NCBI GenBank assembly: GCA_035528375.1 | Contig: DATKYS010000049.1 | Coordinates: 1 to 12,664 of the forward strand | DNA from: a bacterium | Lineage (GTDB): Bacteria; RBG-13-66-14 | Direction of reading: 5' to 3' | Length of the DNA stretch: 12,664 bases | Shown: piece after piece, positions 1 through 6,970 of the stretch | Layout of the letters: every line of letters begins with the position of its first letter | Numbering within the stretch: the stretch's first letter is position 1 | The notes under the pieces: model-generated | Databases searched by the model: none | Seen by the model: only the letters and a program-made list of their open reading frames with translations | What the model was told of the DNA's origin: nothing | Made by a program: the position numbers and the translations under genes

Positions 1-211
1 CCCTGTGGGAGAGGGATTAAGGGTGAGGGCTACCTTAAAAAAATCCCCTCCCCCTTATAGGGAGAGGATCGCCTACGGGCCGGAGTGCGGGTTGACGCGG
101 TCGGAATCCCGTTACGGACCTGATCAGCCGGGGGCGGTCGCATCCGCCGCGAGGCGCCTAGGCCGCTGAACCCCTTAAAAAAAGACCCAACGATAAGCCC
201 CGGGAGACAAG
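1..211. other. Repeat-rich intergenic region upstream of the first gene
   Basis: I see no convincing gene here. The stretch opens with GC-rich repeat sequence (CCCTGTGGGAGAGGG, then AAGGGTGAGGG), followed by an imperfect palindrome at 43-69. The remainder is unremarkable GC-rich DNA ending in an A-rich run at 176-183. A GGGAG Shine-Dalgarno sequence at 202-206 sits 5 bases before the ATG at 212. I could not find a -35/-10 pair with proper spacing, so the promoter of the first gene is unassigned and may lie upstream of the window. Confidence 0.6.
43..69. repeat. Imperfect intergenic palindrome, CCCTCTCCC type
   Basis: The arms are ATCCCCTCCC (43-52) and GGGAGAGGAT (60-69). They pair with one mismatch that could be a G-U pair, around a 7-base centre. 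It resembles the CCCCTCTCCC-type sequence at the right end of the window (12603-12639), which suggests a dispersed intergenic repeat family in this genome. No T-run follows, so it is not an obvious rho-independent terminator. Confidence 0.45.
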
Positions 212-724
212 ATGAACTTCCTCGGCGCGAACAAGGTCTGGCAGGTGATCGTCCTCGTCGTACTCCTCGCCGGTCTGGCGGTCGGCGATTACCTCTGGAT
301 CACGGCGGTGGAGAAGCCGATTCTGGTTCCCCTGGGCGGGGAAAATTTCTTCGCCCAGATGAACTACCGGCGCATCTACGTGGACCGCTACGGCGACCAG
401 ACGGTCTACGACCGGATTTTAGCGGAGAAGGCCCGCCTCCAGGCGGCGTACGAGGAGGAGCTGGCCGCGGCCCAGGCCCGCATCGCCGCCAAGGAGAAGG
501 GCGTGGTGCTCCCCACGGGACCGGCCCCGGTTCCCGAGGAGTGGATTCTGAGCGAGGCCGCCGCCCTGGGGAAGGGCGAGGTGATAGCCACGGTGGAGCT
601 GAACGTCGTCGAGGCGATAATTTTCGGCACCGCCGTGACCATCCTCGTGCTCTACCTTTTCAACGTGCTGTTCCTGAGCCGCGGTCGCTCCGTGGTGGAG
701 AGCGCCCCGGATCACTCCGACTAG
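212..724 (+). CDS. Small two-helix membrane protein with extracytoplasmic coiled-coil region, unknown function
   Basis: I do not recognise this 170-residue protein. The sequence shows a hydrophobic segment at about residues 9-30. A hydrophilic middle follows, containing an Ala/Glu/Lys-rich helical, coiled-coil-like stretch (about 68-95, ILAEKARLQAAYEEELAAAQ) and a Pro-rich linker (about 99-108). A second hydrophobic segment lies at about 133-155, and the tail is short and polar. By the positive-inside rule the first helix follows a short N-terminus, so the middle is probably outside the cytoplasm. The ATG at 212 has GGGAG 5 bases upstream. The next gene begins shortly after the stop, so the two are probably co-transcribed, which hints at an envelope role. 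No catalytic motif is visible. Confidence 0.8.
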   Translation: MNFLGANKVWQVIVLVVLLAGLAVGDYLWITAVEKPILVPLGGENFFAQMNYRRIYVDRYGDQTVYDRILAEKARLQAAYEEELAAAQARIAAKEKGVVLPTGPAPVPEEWILSEAAALGKGEVIATVELNVVEAIIFGTAVTILVLYLFNVLFLSRGRSVVESAPDHSD

Positions 725-766
725 GGGGCGGTGATAACGCCGGACTCCGACAGGCGTGAACCGACG

Positions 767-1810
767 ATGAGGCGGGCCCGGAGGCTCGCCCTTTTTGGAC
801 TCGCCCTGGGCATATCGTTATCCGGTTGCGCCCGCGCGCCGCGACCGGTCGGACCCGAACCGGTCAAGGTTGAGGCGGACATCGCCATCGCCCTCCCGCT
901 CCACCTGGACCAACGGCCCGTCGGCCCGCCCAACCGCCTCCCCGCCACCGAGCTCAGGGTCACCGCCGCGGACTCAGGCGAGGCCGAGCTTCTGGCCCAG
1001 TCCGCCGCCGGACGAGCCGCTGAGCTGGGCGCCGCGGTCCTTTCCCACGAAGTCCGGGAACTGCCCGGACGCCGCGAGCTGACCATGCGCTTCGGTCCCG
1101 AGGGCGGCCCAGAGCGCTTCCGACTGGTGATAACCTGGCCCGTGGAGCTCCCCCGCGGGCCGCGCCTGGCCATAATCATAGACGACTGCGGCGGGCGCGA
1201 CCCCCGCGTAACGGGCATCCTCGACCTGCCGGTGACCCCGTCGGTGCTGCCGTACCGGACGTACTCGCGGGCGGTGACGGAGGCCGCCCGGGAGGCCGGA
1301 CGCGAGGTCATGCTCCACCTCCCCTGCGAGCCGCTGGGAAGTGAGAACCCCGGTCCCGGCGCGCTCTACACATACATGACCGACGCCGAGCTCCGCCGCC
1401 TCGTCGGCCAGGCCCTCCAGGATGTGGGCCCCGTGGACGGCGTCAACAACCACATGGGCTCGAAGCTGACCTCCGACCGCCGCTGCATGGCCGCCGTTTT
1501 AGCCGAAATCGCCGACCGCAACCTGTGGTTCGTGGACTCGGTGACGTACCACACGTCGGTGGCGGCCACCCTGGCCGCGGAGTGCGGCCTGCCCCACGCC
1601 CGCCGGGACATTTTTCTGGACAACGACCCCGCCCGCCGCGCCGTGGTCAAAGAATTAAAGCGCGCCGTGGACCTCGCCCGCGAGCGCGACGGGCCCGTCG
1701 TCGTCATCGGCCACGACCGCGACGCCACCCTCGACGCGATCCGCGAGGTGATTACATACGCCCGGGAGGCCGGCGTCGCCCTGGTCGGGGTCTCGCAGTG
1801 CCTGGAGTAG
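767..1810 (+). CDS. Divergent polysaccharide deacetylase family lipoprotein (YibQ-like)
   Basis: This 347-residue protein belongs to the divergent polysaccharide deacetylase family (YibQ type), in the NodB-like beta/alpha-barrel superfamily. Residues 1-21 form a lipoprotein signal ending in the lipobox LSGC (Cys21). The residue after the cysteine is Ala, which under the usual +2 rule favours the outer membrane. The catalytic-type domain spans about 132-345: IIIDD (136-140) with the Asp pair, HLP (184-186), GVNNHMGS (225-232), FVDS (255-258) and IGHDR (314-318). A GTG at 731 would add 12 polar residues ahead of the signal peptide, so I chose the ATG at 767, although its Shine-Dalgarno sequence is weak. 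Residues 22-131 are a poorly conserved spacer domain. The true substrate of the family is not settled. Neighbouring LysM and membrane genes suggest envelope or peptidoglycan work. Confidence 0.85.
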   Translation: MRRARRLALFGLALGISLSGCARAPRPVGPEPVKVEADIAIALPLHLDQRPVGPPNRLPATELRVTAADSGEAELLAQSAAGRAAELGAAVLSHEVRELPGRRELTMRFGPEGGPERFRLVITWPVELPRGPRLAIIIDDCGGRDPRVTGILDLPVTPSVLPYRTYSRAVTEAAREAGREVMLHLPCEPLGSENPGPGALYTYMTDAELRRLVGQALQDVGPVDGVNNHMGSKLTSDRRCMAAVLAEIADRNLWFVDSVTYHTSVAATLAAECGLPHARRDIFLDNDPARRAVVKELKRAVDLARERDGPVVVIGHDRDATLDAIREVITYAREAGVALVGVSQCLE

Positions 1811-1816
1811 CTCCGC

Positions 1817-1845
1817 TTGACCCGGCCCCGCGGGGGGGCTAAACT
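1817..1845 (+). promoter_or_regulatory. Sigma70-like promoter of the LysM gene
   Basis: TTGACC (1817-1822) and TAAACT (1840-1845) are separated by exactly 17 bases and lie 28 bases before the ATG at 1874. The spacer contains the palindrome CCCCGCGGGG (1826-1835), which might form a hairpin or simply reflect base composition. The gene is therefore probably transcribed independently of the deacetylase gene that ends 7 bases upstream. Confidence 0.6.
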
Positions 1846-1873
1846 TTACTCGGAAACTCCCCCGGGAGAAGCC

Positions 1874-2926
1874 ATGCGCCGCCAGACACCCGTTCTCGTC
1901 GTCGCCCTGGTGCTCCTGACCGCCCTGGCCGCCGGCGGGGGCCAACTGGACCCCGACCGCGTCTACACCGTCCAGCGCGGCGACACCCTCTGGGACCTGG
2001 CCGAGGAGTTCCTGGGCAGCCCCTGGCTCTGGCCACTCATCTGGCAGGCCAACCCCGCCATCGTGGAGCACCCGCACTGGATTTACCCCGGCGAGGAAAT
2101 CTACATCCCGCCCAACGTCCCCCCCGAGCTCCCCACGCGCATCCAGGTCCGCATCCGCGACGACGAGCCCATCGTGGCCTTGACGCGGGAGCAGCTCGTC
2201 GCCCTCTGGCGGCGGCTTCTCGAGTACGGCGGCATGGTGGTGCCCGACATTGACGAGTACTGGGAGCTGGCCCACATCGTGGCCTCCGCCGACGAAGACC
2301 GAACCATGATCGCGCTCTACGACGAGGTGTACATCTCCGGCGGCGACGACGAGGGCTTCTACCCCGGCGCCCAGTTCCTCGTCTACCGCGACAAGGGCCT
2401 CGTCGTCGTCCCCGACTCCCGCATAGACGTGGGCCGCCTCATCCAGAACGTGGGCGTCATCGAGGTCACCGACGTCTTCCCCGAAGTCAGCCGCGCCAAG
2501 ATAATCGCCTGCAACGAGGCCGTCTTCGTCGGCGACAAGATTCGTTTCCGCGAGGATATTGACTCGGAGTTCCTCCGCTTCCGCACGGGGGTCGAGCCGC
2601 CGGTGTGGGAATCCGAGGAGGAGGCGCTCGCCGAGCGCGGGTACGTCTGCTGGGAGCGCGACGGCCGCAGCTACGCCGCCCAGGGCCACGTGGTCTACAT
2701 CAACTGGGGGACCGACCAGGGCCTCGAGCCCGGCTCCAGGGTCATCGTCTGGCGCTCCGGGCGCACCGTGGACGACCCGGTCGGTCTCGAGGCGGTCAGG
2801 CTCCCCGACGAAAAGATAGGTACGCTGGGGGTGTTGAAGGTCACCGATTCCACGGCCACCTGCCTGGTCCTGGGCAACACCACCCGCATCGAAATCGGCG
2901 ACTACGTGGACTACGTGCGGAGATAA
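1874..2926 (+). CDS. Secreted LysM domain protein
   Basis: This is a 350-residue exported protein. Residues 1-23 are a Sec-type signal peptide (MRR, then a hydrophobic run, then Ala/Gly). A LysM domain occupies about 30-79. It has the usual YTVQRGDTLWDLA start and the IYPGEEIYIPP end, with a longer aromatic middle (GSPWLWPLIWQANP) typical of a bacterial LysM subgroup. LysM binds GlcNAc-containing glycans, so this is probably peptidoglycan-associated. Residues 80-350 are acidic and probably beta-rich, with no enzyme motif that I recognise. The start at 1874 is chosen because GGGAG (1864-1868) lies 5 bases upstream and the signal peptide begins there; an upstream in-frame TTG at 1817 falls inside the -35 element. 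The stop at 2926 is followed directly by AT-rich foreign DNA. Confidence 0.85.
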   Translation: MRRQTPVLVVALVLLTALAAGGGQLDPDRVYTVQRGDTLWDLAEEFLGSPWLWPLIWQANPAIVEHPHWIYPGEEIYIPPNVPPELPTRIQVRIRDDEPIVALTREQLVALWRRLLEYGGMVVPDIDEYWELAHIVASADEDRTMIALYDEVYISGGDDEGFYPGAQFLVYRDKGLVVVPDSRIDVGRLIQNVGVIEVTDVFPEVSRAKIIACNEAVFVGDKIRFREDIDSEFLRFRTGVEPPVWESEEEALAERGYVCWERDGRSYAAQGHVVYINWGTDQGLEPGSRVIVWRSGRTVDDPVGLEAVRLPDEKIGTLGVLKVTDSTATCLVLGNTTRIEIGDYVDYVRR

Positions 2927-2931
2927 AACTT

Positions 2932-2942
2932 GACTTATAGTC
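2932..2942. promoter_or_regulatory. C-box operator for the C-protein-type regulator
   Basis: GACTTATAGTC is an exact GACTnnnAGTC palindrome, the known recognition core of controller (C) proteins of type II restriction-modification systems. From memory, it equals the strong left operator of the Esp1396I system including the preceding T (TGACTTATAGTC). A degenerate second half-site may begin at 2947 (GGACATGTTAGG), at the same centre-to-centre phase as in known tandem C-boxes. The palindrome is centred about 43 bases upstream of the start codon at 2980, a typical activator position if the mRNA is leaderless. Confidence 0.75.
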
Positions 2943-2944
2943 TA

Positions 2945-2973
2945 TGGACATGTTAGGGTAATCGAGTAACAAT
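2945..2973 (+). promoter_or_regulatory. Probable leaderless promoter of the restriction-modification operon
   Basis: TGGACA (2945-2950, one mismatch to TTGACA) and AACAAT (2968-2973, two mismatches to TATAAT) are separated by 17 bases. Transcription would begin at or next to the ATG at 2980. No Shine-Dalgarno sequence precedes that ATG (AACAATTCCCCT), which fits a leaderless transcript as known for several C-protein genes. An alternative promoter would be TTGACT (2930-2935) with TAGGGT (2954-2959). That one has an 18-base spacer, but its -35 overlaps the C-box. Confidence 0.5.
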
Positions 2974-2979
2974 TCCCCT

Positions 2980-3732
2980 ATGGGGAAGTTATTAACAATA
3001 CTCGGCTCAAACATCAGGCGTTTAAGAAAACGTCTCAATCTAACCCAAGAAGAACTAGCGTCCAGAGTTCGAAGGCACCCAACTTACATAAGCGGTATCG
3101 AAAGGGGAGTCAGAAACATAACCATTAATGTACTAGAAGACATCTCAACTGCTTTAGAAGTTGAACCAACCGAAATAATTCAAATAGAAATAAGCCAATT
3201 AGAGAAAAACCTAAACTGCTCGAAAAATGACATAATAAAAGCGGTCGAAGCCGGCTTCAGAGCACAGGTTGATGTAAAGGGCAAACTGGCTGAGTTATTT
3301 CTGTCGCGATGTTTGACCGACTTGGAACATGAGGGGGTAATTGAGGGCTATAAATGGCATGACGAAGATAAACTTCCCGATTTCTCAATTAAATACAGAG
3401 GGAGAGACTACACGTTAGAATGTAAGAATGTACGTAGCGGTGAGAAAATGATAGTAAAGGACGGTTATCGCATAGAGGTAGAAAAAACGAGAAATTCAAA
3501 AGATGGTTCAAACACGAGATCATACGGCATAGACGAATTCGACCTACTAGCCGCTTGTACGTTTAATCAGACAAATGAATGGACCTATTTGTATGCAGCC
3601 ACATTTAAGCTGAAAAGGAAAAAAGGCGAAGAAACGCTGTTAAAAATTATGCAGCCCGTTCCCTTTAAACCCGGCCCAACTTGGCGTTCATCGCTAGAAG
3701 AAGCGATACGAGATATACCCGATGAAGCTTGA
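2980..3732 (+). CDS. Fused controller protein and type II restriction endonuclease (C-R fusion)
   Basis: This 250-residue protein joins two modules. Residues 1-70 are an XRE-family helix-turn-helix of the controller-protein kind: [10 protein letters not shown] (21-30), then [17 protein letters not shown] (33-49), closely matching C-protein recognition helices ([12 protein letters not shown]). Residues 71-95 look like a helical linker. The rest is a nuclease domain with a PD-ExK signature: Pro133-Asp134, then Glu147-Cys-Lys149 on the next strand, and Glu105 as a possible helix glutamate. The cognate C-box lies just upstream, so autoregulation of a restriction enzyme is the likely design. The gene overlaps the methyltransferase gene by 11 bases. 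Composition is strongly AT-rich against its neighbours, indicating horizontal transfer. The target sequence cannot be read from the protein, and the nuclease half is not one I can place in a named subfamily. Confidence 0.85.
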   Translation: MGKLLTILGSNIRRLRKRLNLTQEELASRVRRHPTYISGIERGVRNITINVLEDISTALEVEPTEIIQIEISQLEKNLNCSKNDIIKAVEAGFRAQVDVKGKLAELFLSRCLTDLEHEGVIEGYKWHDEDKLPDFSIKYRGRDYTLECKNVRSGEKMIVKDGYRIEVEKTRNSKDGSNTRSYGIDEFDLLAACTFNQTNEWTYLYAATFKLKRKKGEETLLKIMQPVPFKPGPTWRSSLEEAIRDIPDEA

Positions 3733-4690
3733 AAATAATAACAACCTCAACCCATTTTATAAGACCTCGCTAGGTTCTGCCTACCTGGGTGACACCTTCT
3801 CTTTAATAAAACAAACACCGGACGAGAGTATTGACCTCATATTTACATCACCACCATACGCGCTCCATTTTAAAAAGGAGTATGGAAATGAAAACCAGGA
3901 CGAATACGTCGAATGGTTTATATCGTTGGGAGAGGATTTAAAAAGGGTATTAAAGCCAACAGGCAGTTTTGTGCTGAACATCGGGGGCAGTTGGGAGCCG
4001 GGAAGACCGACCAGGTCTTTGTGCCATTTCGAAGTATTAATTAAGCTTGTAAAAGATATAGGTTTCTATTTAGCTCAGGAGTTTTACTGGTACAACCCCG
4101 CCAAGTTGCCCGTTCCTGCTGAGTGGGTAACAGTCCGCAAATTGAGGGTAAAAGACTCTGTCGAATGTTTGTGGTGGCTTTCAAAGACACCTGAGCCCAA
4201 AGCAAGTAACGAAAAGGTGCTTCGTGAGTACAGCGAGGACATGAAACGTCTTATTAAAAGGGGGTATAGAACAAAAAGACGTCCGTCGGGTCATAATATT
4301 ACACACAAGTTCCAAAATGATAGAGGAGGTTCTATACCCGACAACATCTTAATATTCGGTAATAACGACAGCACGGGGTACTATTTGAAAAGGTGCAAGG
4401 AATCCGGGCTGAAGGTTCACCCCGCACGTTTTCCGATTCAACTACCTACGTTTTTCATTAAATTTCTGACTGAGCCGGGAGATATTGTGTTTGACCCTTT
4501 CGCCGGCAGTAATACGACTGGTGAAGCCGCTGAGAGGTTGGGCAGGAAGTGGTTATCCTTTGAAAGAGAAGAAGAATATTTAATTGCCAGTTCTTTCCGT
4601 TTTGAAGGATTATCAAACATTGTTACTGAGGTAGAATCTATTGAAAATAATATATATACACCCAATCAGTTAGACATTAATCTCAAGTAA
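3722..4690 (+). CDS. Type II N4-cytosine DNA methyltransferase, PvuII-like
   Basis: This is the modification enzyme of the island, 322 residues. Motif order is the beta class: catalytic motif IV TSPPY (42-46) comes first and the AdoMet-binding motif [12 protein letters not shown] (257-267) comes near the C-terminus. TSPPY is characteristic of amino-methyltransferases, usually N4-cytosine. Long stretches recall M.PvuII as I remember it: [47 protein letters not shown] and the SNTTG region. The predicted product is therefore m4C, perhaps at a PvuII-related site, but specificity is unproven. It protects the host from the endonuclease encoded upstream. The start ATG overlaps the end of that gene by 11 bases, so translation may be coupled. 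It is AT-rich like its partner. Confidence 0.88.
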   Translation: MKLENNNNLNPFYKTSLGSAYLGDTFSLIKQTPDESIDLIFTSPPYALHFKKEYGNENQDEYVEWFISLGEDLKRVLKPTGSFVLNIGGSWEPGRPTRSLCHFEVLIKLVKDIGFYLAQEFYWYNPAKLPVPAEWVTVRKLRVKDSVECLWWLSKTPEPKASNEKVLREYSEDMKRLIKRGYRTKRRPSGHNITHKFQNDRGGSIPDNILIFGNNDSTGYYLKRCKESGLKVHPARFPIQLPTFFIKFLTEPGDIVFDPFAGSNTTGEAAERLGRKWLSFEREEEYLIASSFRFEGLSNIVTEVESIENNIYTPNQLDINLK

Positions 4691-4718
4691 GTTTCCCTAC
4701 AAGTAAAAGTAACTTCAA

Positions 4719-4739
4719 GCGGCCCGGGGCCGCGTTTTT
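4719..4739 (+). terminator. Rho-independent terminator-like hairpin downstream of the restriction-modification genes
   Basis: A GCGGCC stem (4719-4724), CGG loop and GGCCGC stem (4728-4733) are followed by G and TTTTT (4735-4739). Its high GC content matches the host chromosome rather than the AT-rich island, so it may originally have terminated the LysM gene before the island was inserted. The T-run is only 13 bases from the next start codon. Confidence 0.6.
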
Positions 4740-4752
4740 AGCTGGAAATACG

Positions 4753-6150
4753 ATGATGACGACGCGTAGGGGCATCCTCGCGTTACTCGAAGACCGGCGG
4801 GCGGCGTGGGTCATACTCCTCCTGGCGGTCGTGCTGCGCCTCGGCATCCTCTTCCTCGTCGCCGACGAGCCCCTGGTCTCGGACGCCGCGGGCTACTTCA
4901 AAGAAGCCCGGTACCTCGCCGAGGGTACGAGCTACACCCCCCGGTGGCCCCCGGGCCTGCCCATCTACCTGTCCGTTTTCCAGCACCTGAATTCCGGCGA
5001 GTTCCTCGCCCGGGCCTCGATGCTTCTGTGGTTCCTGGCGCTGGCCCTGTTGGGGTACCGGCTCGTTTTAGACGCGTCCCAAGAGGCGAAGTGGACCCCG
5101 GAGGGCGCGGCCTCGGCCCGCTTCGGCGCCAACCTCCTCCTCCTCGCCTTCGCCCTCTACCCGTGTTACGTCCTCAACTCGGTGGACACGCTCACCCAGC
5201 TCCCGGCGGCGGTGGGGGTGACCGCGGCGGCCCTGCTGACGCTGCGTGTCGCCCGCGGGGCGGGGGTCGGGACGGCGGTGGTGCTGGGGTGCGTGCTGGG
5301 GGCGACGGTGCTCATCCGGCCCACGAGCCTCGTCCTCCTCGCGGGGGTGCCGGTCTACCTGGCGGTGAAGTTGAAGAAGCCGCTGCCGCCCCTGGCGGTC
5401 TTTTTGCCGGCGGCCGGCGTCGTCGGTCTCTGGCTCCTGGTCGCGCAACACATGACCGGCCACTTCGTCTTCATCAACGAGGCCAACACCTGGAACCTCT
5501 TTTTGGGGAACAACCCGTACACGCCGCTTTACAGGACGTGGTGGCTGGGGTCGCACTCGGGCGTCGAATCCGGGTGGCCCGCCGGCTTCAGACGCCTGGT
5601 GACCGAGATAAACGCGCTGCCGGCGCACCTGCGGAGCGGACGGTACGCGGCGGTGGCCTGGGTGGAGATAGCCGGACGACCGGATCTCTTCCTCGTGCGC
5701 AGCCTGAGCCGCGTGCGGACATACCTCGCCACCGACAGCTTCACCGGCTCGTACCTCGTGAAAATCTTCGGCCTGCCGCTGTGGGTGGGGCTGGCGGCCA
5801 TCGCGGCCGACGGCGCGTTCTACGTGGGCATCGCCGGGGCGGTCGTCGCGGCGCTCTTCGCGGGGGGTAGGGTGCTTCCCGAAAGGGACGCCCTGACGGT
5901 GCTCCTGGGAATCTCATTGCTCTACGCGCTGCCCTACTTCGTCAGCTTCTCCCACCCCGTGTACCACATCCCCACCACGCCGCTGTTGGCGGTCGTGGCG
6001 GCGGTGTTCGTCGGCCGTCTCCGGCGGGGGGGCGACGTGTGGGAAAAGCTGAAAAAATCCAAAAAAAGGCGGATCGGACTGTGGGTCGTCGCCGCCATTT
6101 TTGTGGCGATACAGATAGAGTGGCTCGTCGTCATGGCCGGCGTGATGTGA
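4753..6150 (+). CDS. Polytopic membrane glycosyltransferase of the GT-C type (GT39/ArnT-like)
   Basis: This is a 465-residue integral membrane protein. The first hydrophobic helix (about 18-36) is followed by an acidic loop, PLVSDAAGYFKEARYLAEG (about 40-58). It carries the Asp expected of GT-C enzymes in their first extracytoplasmic loop, then RWPPGLPIY (64-72), a common motif in GT39/PMT-type families. Roughly ten further hydrophobic segments follow, interrupted by a large soluble loop at about 230-320, and the last helix lies near 440-463. Such enzymes transfer sugars from polyprenyl-phosphate donors onto lipids, glycans or proteins outside the cytoplasm. Acceptor and donor cannot be told from sequence. 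ATG codons at 4753 and 4756 are both possible and neither has a strong Shine-Dalgarno sequence. Ten bases separate it from the next gene. Confidence 0.8.
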   Translation: MMTTRRGILALLEDRRAAWVILLLAVVLRLGILFLVADEPLVSDAAGYFKEARYLAEGTSYTPRWPPGLPIYLSVFQHLNSGEFLARASMLLWFLALALLGYRLVLDASQEAKWTPEGAASARFGANLLLLAFALYPCYVLNSVDTLTQLPAAVGVTAAALLTLRVARGAGVGTAVVLGCVLGATVLIRPTSLVLLAGVPVYLAVKLKKPLPPLAVFLPAAGVVGLWLLVAQHMTGHFVFINEANTWNLFLGNNPYTPLYRTWWLGSHSGVESGWPAGFRRLVTEINALPAHLRSGRYAAVAWVEIAGRPDLFLVRSLSRVRTYLATDSFTGSYLVKIFGLPLWVGLAAIAADGAFYVGIAGAVVAALFAGGRVLPERDALTVLLGISLLYALPYFVSFSHPVYHIPTTPLLAVVAAVFVGRLRRGGDVWEKLKKSKKRRIGLWVVAAIFVAIQIEWLVVMAGVM

Positions 6151-6160
6151 GGGGGGGACG

Positions 6161-6865
6161 TTGACCTGCGCGGAGGTCGTCGCCAGGCTCGAATCCCTGG
6201 CCTCGGACAGAAATCGCGAGGGCATGGGCCGCTTCGGCATCGCCGTGGACCGGGCGCTGGGGGTCCCCATGCCCGAGCTGCGCCGCCTGGCCAAGGAAAT
6301 CGGCTCTGACCACGACCTGGCCGGGGAGCTGTGGGAGACCGGCATCCACGAGGCGCGCCTTCTGGCCTGCCTCGTCGCCCTGCCGGGAAAGCTGACCGAG
6401 GAGCAATTGGAGCGCTGGGCCGCCGGGTTCGACTCCTGGGACCTGGTGGACCAGTGCTGCTCGAACCTGGTGGACCGGACCCCCTTCGCCTGGGCCAAGG
6501 TGCGGGAGTGGGCGGGGCGGGAGGAGGAGTTCGTCCGGCGGGCCGCCTTCGCCCTCCTGGCCGCCCTGGCGGTCCACGACAAGAAGTCCCCCGACGGGCG
6601 GTTCCTCGACCTCCTGCCGTTGATTGAAGGTGCGTCGGACGACGGGCGCAACTACGTCAAGAAAGCCGTCAACTGGGCACTCCGGCAGATCGGCAAGCGC
6701 AACCTCTCGCTGAACGCGGCGGCGGTGAAAACGGCGGAGGAAATTTCAAAAAGGGACTCGAAGGCGGCGCGCTGGATCGCCGCCGACGCCCTGCGCGAGC
6801 TTTCTAGCGCGAAGCTCCTCGACCGGCTGCGTGACAAGGCCCGGCGCGCCGGGCGGTCCCGATAG
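6161..6865 (+). CDS. AlkD-like DNA alkylation repair glycosylase
   Basis: This 234-residue alpha-helical HEAT-like repeat protein is of the AlkD family, which removes alkylated bases such as 3-methyladenine and N7-alkylguanine from DNA in the cytoplasm. Family features visible are FGIAVDRALGVPMPELRRLA (25-44), SWDLVDQCC (92-100) with Trp93 and Asp97, and KKAVNWALRQIGKRN (167-181) with Trp172. These three residues match the W-x3-D plus distant W set known to be needed in Bacillus cereus AlkD, at nearly the same spacing. The start is a TTG at 6161 behind a GGGGGGGA run. An ATG at 6224 would cut off part of the first helices. It follows the glycosyltransferase by 10 bases and is probably co-transcribed with it, with no obvious functional link. 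Confidence 0.85.
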   Translation: MTCAEVVARLESLASDRNREGMGRFGIAVDRALGVPMPELRRLAKEIGSDHDLAGELWETGIHEARLLACLVALPGKLTEEQLERWAAGFDSWDLVDQCCSNLVDRTPFAWAKVREWAGREEEFVRRAAFALLAALAVHDKKSPDGRFLDLLPLIEGASDDGRNYVKKAVNWALRQIGKRNLSLNAAAVKTAEEISKRDSKAARWIAADALRELSSAKLLDRLRDKARRAGRSR

Positions 6866-6886
6866 CCCCCGCCCCGACCTTTCTGC

Positions 6887-6892
6887 TACAAT
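6887..6892 (+). promoter_or_regulatory. Candidate -10 element upstream of the left gene-start copy
   Basis: TACAAT lies 24 bases before the ATG at 6917 and is preceded by CCGACCT. No good -35 is visible. A matching CCGACCT...TACAAT arrangement precedes the second copy of the same gene start, which supports it being the ancestral promoter of the heptose operon. It would now transcribe the 33-codon remnant and perhaps mrr. Confidence 0.4.
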
Positions 6893-6916
6893 CACCGTGA
6901 CCCGCCCGGTAAAAAA

Positions 6917-6970
6917 ATGAGCCGTCATCCCGAGATAGACCTGACGCGGATAACGCCGCAGCCCGTGGCG
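6917..6970 (+). repeat. Left copy of 54-bp exact direct repeat (duplicated gene start)
   Basis: The 54 bases from ATGAGCCGTC to CCCGTGGCG are identical to 8115-8168, the first 18 codons of the conserved heptose-operon gene. Identity begins exactly at the A of the ATG and ends at codon 18. The two copies flank the mrr-bearing segment, which is why I read them as the footprint of an insertion. Confidence 0.95.

Noticed and set aside
731-766. GTG at 731 as start of the deacetylase
   Set aside because: It would place 12 polar residues ahead of a good lipoprotein signal peptide; the ATG at 767 begins that signal directly.
1826-1835. CCCCGCGGGG palindrome as a terminator for the deacetylase gene
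   Set aside because: The arms are short, there is no loop and no T-run follows. It lies between the -35 and -10 of the next gene's promoter.
1655-2689. Long minus-strand open frame (344 codons) opposite the deacetylase and LysM genes
   Set aside because: It is the complementary shadow of GC-rich coding sequence. Its product is low-complexity Gly/Val/Asp-rich with no domain, whereas the + strand frames have signal peptides and recognisable domains.
2927-4715. AACTT at both edges of the restriction-modification island as a target-site duplication
   Set aside because: Five bases shared at 2927-2931 and 4711-4715 is easily chance, and no inverted ends or transposase accompany it.
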